A stretch of DNA of 18,843 nt, taken from contig LSSN01000444.1 in NCBI GenBank assembly GCA_001970855.1, positions 4,367 through 23,209 of the forward strand, read 5' to 3'. Shown one piece after another: positions 11,720 to 18,843 of this stretch. The notes under the pieces are model-generated. The model searched no databases. It was not told the DNA's origin and worked only from the letters and a program-made list of their open reading frames with translations. Within the stretch, counting starts at the first letter, position 1, and each line of letters starts with the position of its first letter. This stretch comes from Smittium culicis. Taxonomy: Eukaryota > Kickxellomycota > Harpellomycetes > Harpellales > Legeriomycetaceae. The position numbers and the translations under genes are program-made.

Positions 11720-12200
11720 ACACTGTCTCTATTATAGCTCGCAAAATATATTATTTAATTTAATTGAAAACATGTCTTCCAAAAATCTTTTAGAAAATTT
11801 GTACATGCATTAGTGTAATACACTATATTAAGATACGATGACATACGCCAGAAGTACATTGTGGAAATTTACGAATCTGATTTGCAGTTGAATCCGTTCA
11901 GTCCCAATGTGACAGTGATGGCCAACTTTAGAAAATCGCATACCTGACTCAAAAATTTTTTTCAGCAGAAATTAGGAGTGATGTACACGAAAATTAATTT
12001 TCAATATAGTATGCAAGTTAGGGAATAAAGATACTACTTGGAAGGCAATATACTTATATTCAATGAGCTCGATATCATATGATTTTGAATTATTACTAAT
12101 GCACAAAAACTCTGTACACAAGACAAGCCAGATTGTTGCGAGAATCCTCACGATTTGCTTCAATATTGTGTATAGGCGAGGGGTTATAGAATTTTAACGT
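11720..12200 (+). pseudogene. RNase H remnant of the chromovirus Pol
   Basis: RNase H removes the RNA strand during reverse transcription and follows RT in gypsy Pol. RYDDIRQKYIVEIYESD at 11831-11881 corresponds to the start of the domain; the first catalytic Asp position reads Tyr (11870-11872). AYLTQKFFSAEIRSDVHEN at 11938-11994 matches the segment leading to the conserved Asp-Lys-Glu. RYYLEGN at 12029-12049 and MHKNS from 12099 match the stretch around the conserved Asp-His-Lys-Asn, and FNIVYRRGV at 12159-12185 matches the C-terminal Tyr-Arg-Pro-Gly region. The four pieces lie in the right order with plausible spacing, but in different frames. A 63-codon frame on the opposite strand at 11,972-12,163 is a shadow of this region. 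Confidence 0.88.
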
Positions 12201-12429
12201 GAAGAAAAACTCGTTTATCTGAATCTAGTGAAAAAAAACCTGAACAAAATGCTATTCTTAGGCCTTGTCACTTCTTCTCAACTATTGGAGCTTCTAATAT
12301 TTCTTAATGTTTACTATATCAAAAATTTGATGGCTACAAATAAAGGTAAATTATTTAAGGATCTAGTATCAATAACTCAGAAAATATGGTATAGGAATTA
12401 CGTATAGTTCACGTCAAAGTTGAATATCC

Positions 12430-13465
12430 ATAAAAATCTGAAAAAATAAATTATCATATCTTGCCAGGATTCTAAATATGTTAGACATCCGGGTCTAGAA
12501 AGGTCAATAGACCATATTATAGTAAATATTGGTTTCCTAAAAATAAAAAGGTAATCGAAAACCTAATTAATTCATTTAGATTGTGTTGCATACATAATTC
12601 AATGAATCTCAAACCACATAGTATGCTTCAACCACTTATATTTCAGTACTGCTTTTTGATTCTATAAGCATGGTAAATGTAATTTAACTACAGAAATCTT
12701 TAGATTACACAATGATAATAGTTATGTTTTATCGCTTTAATAAGGTGACCAAGTGCATGTCTCAGAATTAATTTTCAATCTGAGTAAATAGTAGTCCTGA
12801 TTATAAGGAAATTATTCACATAATATGGATTCAAATAGATAATATGCGCAAATGGTTTACTCAGTTAAACTGAAAGATCTAAAAATGAATATTAATTATT
12901 GTAAGATCTATTTAAATTATCCCATAGCTTCTAATAGTATCCTACCTTCATACAGAAAATATCAACCAGGTCGAATATAATTACCTTAGATGTTTCGTTA
13001 TCTACTATAAATCATAATAGTACGATAAAAAAAGCTAGAAAAATTTATAACAAGATCAATCACTCCTATACCTAATCCACTCACTTATTTTCACTATTGG
13101 ACAACAGTACACGGATCACTACATCTATAATTACTGAAAGTCAGTACCTTAAAACCGAATCGAAGCTACCGTAACTCCGGGAGATTCAGCTCAATATGTC
13201 AAATAGCCTGTAGAACTCATTTAAGAGCCAAAAAACATGTACTGAAATAATCAGAGTTGGCATTATGGCAATGAAATATGTGTAATAGTTTGTATAAGCT
13301 CAAAAAACACCAAAATTATACACCACAGTAAAAAAATTAATAACCATTAAATGGTTTTTTTTAAAGTAACGAAAATTTTACAATGTTGCTTTAAATTATA
13401 TCTTAAAGCTATTTAGAAGGTCCACCCTTTATTTCACGTCTCCTTCCTGGTTAAAAAATTGAAAA
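12430..13465 (+). pseudogene. Integrase remnant of the chromovirus Pol
   Basis: Integrase inserts the cDNA copy into host DNA. YVRHPGLERSIDHIIV around 12477-12524 matches the HHCC zinc-binding region (His at 12486-12488). CIHNSMNLKPHSMLQPL at 12587-12637 matches the end of that region and the Lys-Pro-x-x-x-Leu-Gln-Pro-Leu linker into the core. YRFNK near 12,730 corresponds to the first-Asp strand, where Asp reads Tyr. TENINQVEYNYLRCFV at 12952-12999 matches the segment holding the core Glu, which is kept. Beyond the core, FKLYLKAI and KVHPLFHVSFL (13417-13449) match the GPY-type module ending in His-Pro-x-Phe-His-Val-Ser. The second core Asp may lie near 12,836, but that stretch is poorly preserved. 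Frames change several times and stops are frequent. Confidence 0.9.
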
Positions 13466-13518
13466 GGCTTAAACTGATCTATTAACAGTACTCACTACAA
13501 TTTGAACCGTTTGTTCAT

Positions 13519-13700
13519 GAATACATAGTAATCAGATCTTGGACTTGCAAAATAGAAATGCTAAGCTTTTATACCTTGTACAATATTAAATAACCTCTCG
13601 CTACAATCAACCATGAAAACCAGTTAGCAACCAACTCAGCCAGAAGCTACAAGACGTTTCAAAGATCATTAATCTAAGAAACCTGGCCCATCAAAATATA
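13519..13700 (+). pseudogene. Chromodomain remnant at the integrase C-terminus
   Basis: Chromodomains of this type bind modified histone H3 tails and can steer element insertion. EYIVIRSW begins at 13519. YLVQY starts at 13572, and in the same frame exactly 14 codons later a TGA (13614-13616) sits where the conserved Trp is expected, followed by KPVSN; the family usually has Trp-Glu-Pro there. A one-base shift then gives NSARSYKTFQRS from 13633, matching the C-terminal helix with its aromatic residue. The distance from EY to YLV is one base short of the 18 codons typical of the domain, explaining the frame change. Similarity is weaker than in RT, but spacing, order and position right after the His-Pro-x-Phe-His-Val motif make the call good. 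Confidence 0.8.
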
Positions 13701-13769
13701 AAAATGAAATACGCAGCACACAACACCTCAAAACCCACCAAGTCGATTCATTTTGCTAGAATTCGCCTC

Positions 13770-14060
13770 AATATTAAATCAGTTGCGCCCAACGTTGGTG
13801 ATGCCCACCTGATGTGGCGATAGTATTATATATAGGGCGGGATTTGCGTATCTGATAAAAAAAAATTTCAATTTTGACTCCTATGCATGCCTAAACCGCA
13901 ATAACCAGATGTAAATTCACAGAAAATTTTAGTATGAAATAGTTTCACCATCCAATATATAATGGTTCAATGGGCGTAAATATAAGTATCAACTGTAGAT
14001 CATCTACAAAATAAATCTCATTGACTCGTATAAAACTTCCTTCATCTGACTTTCACATCT
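13770..14060 (+). mobile_element. Possible 3' untranslated tail and 3' LTR of the chromovirus
   Basis: After the chromodomain the composition stays less AT-rich up to about 14,050, then drops sharply. The stretch holds GATGTGGCGATAG (about 13,812-13,824), a possible decayed polypurine tract, followed by TATTATATATAGGGCGGG, and near its end GTATAAAACTTCC, a TATA-like promoter element of the kind found in LTRs. The composition break after TTTCACA near 14,057 could be the element boundary. No matching 5' LTR or target-site duplication was found, so the LTR limits are inferred from composition and position only. Confidence 0.4.
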
Positions 14061-16680
14061 TAATTTTATTTAATTAATTAATGGGTAATCTTTCGTATAT
14101 AAGATAGTATTACTCAACAACATTATCTATTTTTAGTACCTTAGTTGTGATACTCTGTTTATTTCTTTTGTATAAATATATATTTTTTAGTCTATAATTA
14201 AACCTATCTTGACTAATTTCAATCAATCTGTCTATTTTAATTATTAGTTTCAATGATAAAAATCATCTGAAACACAAAAGTTTAATTTAATGAAAGAATA
14301 ATAAAAATATAACTTATTTAAAAACTGTAACATCTAAATTTTAAGTTCATATAGTTGTTTAACCTTGAAAATAAAATTAAAATTTAGTTTATTTATTATA
14401 TACAGTTGATAAATTATATTTTTATTACTTATTCAGAATTATATTTATATGCTGTATGTTAATTAATATGATATTTATGAGTTCACTTGTTTTTTTTAAG
14501 GGTAATTGAAATTATAGATAATTATTTTCAATAAAGATTTATTAAGTCAATTATTTATTAAGAATAAAAATTACATAATCAATCATGAATGCTTATGTTA
14601 ATAAATTATATACAATTACATCATGTTAATTTTCCCTTAAAGTAATAAAAGTATTTATACTGTGTACCTATGAATATTTAAGATTTAATATTAATATGCA
14701 ACATATATATATCTAGTTGATATTATTTATATTTCCAAAACAAACATATTGTATACGATAGCATATACAAGCGTTTAAAGTTATAACTTCAAAAAAATTA
14801 TGTAGTAATAATTTAAATGCGGCCACATATTCTATAATATTTATTTTAACGTTTACTCGGTATAAAAATTAATGTGACAAAATACAACCAATTGTTTTAG
14901 ACACTTCAAATAAAATTGTAACAAGTTTAATCTTATTACAAAAAAGATTTAGATCTAATTTGATCAACATCGAAACAATATACAATGACCTTATTAATAA
15001 TAAAATCAATTGTCCATTATTATGACTTTCACTAATTAAAATTTGTAAAAATTAGCTAATATTTTATTATTGTTTTACTATTGTATAACTTTTGTATCAA
15101 ATAATATAAAATTTGTAAGCGCATTTCAAATAACTAAATCAATATTAGATTGGAAAGCTAATTTAGTTGTAATAATTCAACAGCCAATAAATGCGGAATT
15201 TTTTTATAATAAATAAAATTTCTATTTACCAAAGTTATACATCATACGCGAATTATAACCAAATAAAGATGTTCATCAAATACAAATATCTTAACTCTTT
15301 CGGGAGCCAATACTCTTAAAAATATTTAAAAACCATAAATGGATAAGCCATATTATATTTATTTGCTTTTGGATAGTTATAACTTTTAAGACAATAATTT
15401 ATGATTATCATTTATTAATTTATAATATCGTTTGACTGGATAGTTTAGAAAGTTCAAAAAAAGTAAACCGCCCCTGAAAAGGTTAAAATTTTTTCAAACT
15501 GTTAGAAAGTAAGTAAAGTTATTTCTTTTAAGTTGATATCTCTTATTGAATAATTTTAGTGTAAGTAATATATTATTAGATACTTATATAAAATTAAAAA
15601 GCTTAGTGTTTATTTAAGCTAGATGATCATATACTTTAGCGTTATAAGCTAAGATATTCAAATTTTTTATTTTAATTTTCTTTTCTGCAAATAAATATGG
15701 TAGATATAATTAGATTGTATTCATCAAAACTAGGTAATGTATAAAAACACAAACATTTGTTTGAATACGATACTAGATACAAAAAGACATTTTAGATTCT
15801 GAATGAAAATAGTAACGATTTAATTAAACTGCCATTATATCGAATTCAAAATAAAATGCTGATTTCAAAAAACTCGAAATGTATATGCGATTCATGAAAT
15901 TTAAAAATCTACAATATATAAAATTTATAAAAGCATTAATAAAAATAACGTTGCATAAATCGAATATATTATTATTATCCTAATTAATAAGTTAAAATAA
16001 CTTTAAACATAACATAGATTTGAAACTTTGATATAATTTTAAGGATACCTATTTTTATACAAATGAATTCCAATAATAATACATTTATCAATTTGAAACT
16101 AACTATTATTGATAAAATGAAATAATTTTTAAAAAAAAATACTATAATATCTATAATTTTAATTATAAATACCGTCAACTACACCATGAAATATCATCCA
16201 AACCCAAAGGTTATAAAAAAAGTAATATTAAAAATTTTTGCACGATCAACTTTGAATAGCTTGAGATACCTCGATTAATAACCGGTTCCAAATGTTAAGC
16301 TAACTACATTAATAAGAAGTATAAATTAATCAATATACTGATATTAAAATCAATATAATCTTTACGCCAACAACTAATTTTATCTACCATAAATTAATTG
16401 ATTATTTTTACTACCGCATTAGCCCGAAATACTTACAACTAATAATCAACGATTAATTACTCAATCGAAAGCAAAAATAACGGCTAAATCTGATAAATGA
16501 ATATAACTAACGATCTTGATCTTATTATTAACTAGATAGAATAAAATCATTCAACTCAAATGATTTATGTGAGACTATTAAAATCTGAGAAAAAACTTAG
16601 TGATATGAACTATCCATAAGTTAATATAAATGATTTTAAATATATAAATATAATCAATCAAAAGGAAAATGTAAAATGAC
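14060..16680. other. AT-rich stretch without a recognisable gene
   Basis: Composition falls abruptly back to the AT-rich background at about 14,060. No domain motif, RNA gene or repeat unit was recognised on either strand. A 64-codon minus-strand frame at 15,984-16,178 is hydrophobic (Ile/Phe/Leu/Lys) and low in complexity, as expected from AT-rich codons, and is not supported as a gene. From about 16,170 the plus strand becomes poorer in G, foreshadowing the next skewed patch. Confidence 0.6.
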
Positions 16681-17220
16681 GAATGCACTAACAAAAAACT
16701 ATTGAAATTTCAAGAGAAAATATGAAACATCAAAAAATAAACCTTTTCAAACTAACAACAATTTCGTTACCTCTGCAACTATACCTCAACAACCATAGCA
16801 CCTTAGCAATATCTCAACAACCTTAACTCTTCCGGAATGCCTCATATATGTAACAATTCAATGCCTCATAAGCGAAAAAAAATTAGCAATGCCATCAAAA
16901 TCATAATCGCTATAGCAATGCCACAAAAAAAAAAACTCAACATCCTCAACAGTCTCAATCAATACAAATTCAATATCTAACATAACACATTCTTATAAAA
17001 TATCCCACTGTACTACCATAACTATTACAAAATACAGAATTACCTTATTTTCTCATTCATTTTCAATTTTAATCTATAACTTTCTCAAGTTCTCAACTTA
17101 AATTTACTTAAATATCTTATTACCTTATATTAAAAATCAACAATTATTCAAACATTCTATTCATTTCCTTCTGCCCAACTAAATGATTCTTTTCTTCGAT
17201 TCATCTATAATATAATCGCT
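16680..17220 (+). repeat. Third C-over-G patch with motifs repeated about every 24-29 bases
   Basis: The plus strand is again G-poor; 16,921-16,980 has 16 C and 1 G. Exact repeats are CTCAACAACC at 16,785-16,794 and 16,813-16,822 (28 apart), AATGCCTCATA at 16,836-16,846 and 16,860-16,870 (24 apart), and TAGCAATGCCA at 16,884-16,894 and 16,913-16,923 (29 apart). This pattern fits a decayed minisatellite of roughly 24-29 bases. The 14-mer at 16,936-16,949 is identical to one in the first patch at 971-984, and TACCTCAAC at 16,782-16,790 also occurs there. The shared words suggest a common origin for the patches. Confidence 0.6.
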
Positions 17221-18180
17221 TTATCATTTTTGCCTTAACATTTGTTTTTATTATATTTATATTTCTTTAGTTTTATATTTTAAATAATTGTCATTTTTGA
17301 TGTGCTGTGGTTATATTTTAAATATTTATGGTAGTAAAATATATACGGATATTTATCCTCGTTTTTCACTACACTAAATTTGGGATAGTTTAGACATTGA
17401 TTTAGAATAGGAGTTAATTGAAAGTAGAGTTTATTTATCTTGTATCAGGCGTAAAACTCATTCAGCACAGTGTACGATAATTTAAATTAACAAATCCAGG
17501 ACGTAAGTAATACGGATCATAGCTGGTATTCACCTTATATATATGAGAACAAGTTTGATCATTAATTCAATTGATATGTGAATTTTTTTAGTTGCACTAT
17601 ACGATATATCTTTTACTAGTAACTAATGATATCTAAATTTTAAATATTATTTTATCAATATTATTAATATTACCTCTAGTAATTTAATTATATACGGCTT
17701 AAATCAATGACTGTATATCAGTGTTTGACAAATGGATATCAATATATTTGTAGAATCCAACTGGTTGATAGTAATCAAATTTATTTTATAAATTCATAAC
17801 AGTGAAATATTACAATTTAAACAATTTATTATTTTTCATCTATCAAAATAGTTATATTATTTCTATTTTACCAAAAAAATTATTATTTTTTCTAAAAATA
17901 TAGACCATTCATTTTATATTTTGTTTATATCATAATATTATAAACTATCATTGTATTAATTTGATTATTAAACTTTTTTTTTTTAGAGGATTATTATTCT
18001 AGAAAAATAAGTTATATAAACTATACTATTAAAAAAAGACAAGATTAACTAAAAATACTTTTTAAAATGAAAAGGAAAAGTTAGTCATATTTATACTGTT
18101 AGTTTAATGTTATGATTATGATATTCAAAAGTTGTTCATGTTTGTATCTTTAGATATAATAACTATATATAAAACATTAT
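17220..18180. other. AT-rich stretch with one less AT-biased pocket
   Basis: Between about 17,330 and 17,560 the sequence is less AT-biased and more complex, with words such as GTATCAGGCGTAAAACTCATTC and CAGGACGTAAGTAATACGG, which would fit a small decayed element such as a solo LTR or MITE. I found no ends, target duplication or coding remnant to support that. The rest is plain AT-rich sequence without a recognisable gene. Confidence 0.5.
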
Positions 18181-18252
18181 TTCTCTTTGTACAAAGAAAT
18201 TATACTGATCCTGAAACATGGGGTAATTATTATTTCTTTGTATAAAGAGGAA
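18181..18252. repeat. Near-perfect inverted repeat with self-palindromic arms
   Basis: TTCTCTTTGTACAAAGAAAT at 18,181-18,200 is matched, after about 31 bases, by its near reverse complement ATTTCTTTGTATAAAGAGGA at 18,232-18,251, with two mismatches in 20. The left arm also contains a perfect 12-bp palindrome, CTTTGTACAAAG, so each arm can pair with itself or with the other. The spacer includes CCTGAAACATGGGG and is less AT-rich than the surroundings. It could be a small foldback element, a cruciform-forming site or a binding site in duplicate. No neighbouring gene indicates which. Confidence 0.85.
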
Positions 18253-18843
18253 TTGTATTTAATTGGTTAAAAATACAACAACTATCAACAAATTTTATTT
18301 ATAATATGTAAATTAATCGATTTATAGCTTAAAAATTAACTATAAATTTTATGTATCTACAATATTTTTCATTTTAAATATTTTAATACCAAATTTGTGA
18401 TCAACCATCTATATTCAACCTTTTTTTTAAATTTAAATGATAATTTTTTTTCTCTAATATGAAGTAAACATGTTTGTATTTTCAATTTAAATATCGCATA
18501 TTGTTAAACTCAAATAGCTCTATATCATTAATATCTTGTAATTAATCATTATAAAGTACTTGTCAAATATTTTATCAATAATTTTGGTAAACAAATTATC
18601 TTGGTATATATAATAACCATAATATAGATATGTAATTAAATAACAAACCATAAATAGAATATATTAGATTTAAACATTTATGTTAATAAATCATAGAAAT
18701 ATTGTTTATTTGACTAATATAATTAATGAACGATTATATAAAATAATAATTAAATTTTTATATTCAAGTATAATATTATTTTTAATTACAAATTTCGTCT
18801 TATTTTTTATAAAAAATAATAAACTATATATTTCGTTTAAGCA
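18253..18843. other. AT-rich end of the window without a recognisable gene
   Basis: This is among the most AT-rich sequence here; 18,721-18,840 contains 12 G/C in 120 bases. No reading frame, RNA gene or repeat was recognised. Confidence 0.6.

Larger units (their letters stand above)
10700..14060 (+). mobile_element. Degenerate Ty3/gypsy chromovirus LTR retrotransposon
   Basis: This block is clearly less AT-rich than its flanks (11,221-11,340 has 48 G/C in 120 bases). It carries, in order on the plus strand, a possible Gag fragment, reverse transcriptase, RNase H, integrase with HHCC-type and core remnants, a GPY-like C-terminal module and a chromodomain. That order defines the Ty3/gypsy family, and a chromodomain after integrase marks the chromoviruses. 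Protein similarity moves between all three forward frames and is interrupted by many stops, so the copy cannot be active. Most of gag, all of protease and the N-terminal RT lead-in are missing, since only about 60 bases separate the gag-like piece from the frame leading into RT. No 5' LTR was recognised; a 3' LTR is possible at about 13,825-14,057. Chromodomains are known to direct insertion of such elements to heterochromatin in some hosts, which would fit the gene-poor setting. Confidence 0.93.

Noticed and set aside
11972..12163. 63-codon minus-strand frame
   Set aside because: It lies antisense to the RNase H remnant, which has strong family similarity on the plus strand.
13341..13364. 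Terminator-like hairpin, AACCATT/AATGGTT followed by a T run
   Set aside because: The stem is seven bases with a one-base loop inside the integrase remnant, and bacterial-type terminators are not expected in this context.
15984..16178. 64-codon hydrophobic minus-strand frame
   Set aside because: Ile/Phe/Lys-rich low complexity typical of AT-rich DNA; no domain and no neighbouring gene.
1..18843. tRNA, rRNA, CRISPR array or riboswitch
   Set aside because: I looked for T-loop-like words, regular repeat-spacer arrays and conserved RNA cores and found none that held up by eye.

Overview
This window looks like gene-poor, extremely AT-rich eukaryotic nuclear DNA. I see no intact protein-coding gene, no tRNA or rRNA, no CRISPR array and nothing operon-like. 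Much of it is near 80% A+T or higher; for example, 18721-18840 has only 12 G/C in 120 bases, with stop codons in every frame. The one clearly identifiable entity is a badly decayed LTR retrotransposon of the Ty3/gypsy chromovirus group at about 10,700-14,060. Its closest resemblance, from memory of the families, is to fungal and plant chromoviruses. A fungus with AT-rich repeat blocks is my best guess for the host, but the window does not prove it.

Layout: 1-860 is AT-rich with no gene. 860-1760 is a strand-asymmetric patch (plus strand rich in A and C, almost no G) with a broken Thr/Ser-rich triplet frame and a short AACCAC tandem repeat. 1760-4590 is AT-rich with two 20-bp palindromes. 4590-6510 is a second C-over-G patch with recurring CTACCTCAATT motifs. 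6510-10,480 is AT-rich. 10,520-10,537 is a perfect 18-bp palindrome just upstream of the retroelement. 10,718-10,867 is a possible gag fragment. 10,929-13,700 is a pol pseudogene in the usual order: reverse transcriptase, RNase H, integrase, chromodomain. 13,770-14,060 is the element's 3' tail and a possible LTR. 14,060-16,680 is AT-rich. 16,680-17,220 is a third C-over-G patch with repeated motifs about 24-29 bases apart. 17,330-17,560 is a slightly less AT-rich pocket. 17,560-18,843 is AT-rich and carries a near-perfect inverted repeat at 18,181-18,252.

Nothing here works together as a living system. The retroelement has many in-frame stops, at least eight switches of reading frame and lost catalytic residues. 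Protein-level similarity still runs through successive pieces in the right order and with family-like spacing, which makes the identification firm. The most unusual signal is the trio of strand-asymmetric patches, all with C on the plus strand. They share a TACCTCAA core, and the first and third share an exact 14-mer. They may be decayed copies of one minisatellite or repeat family.
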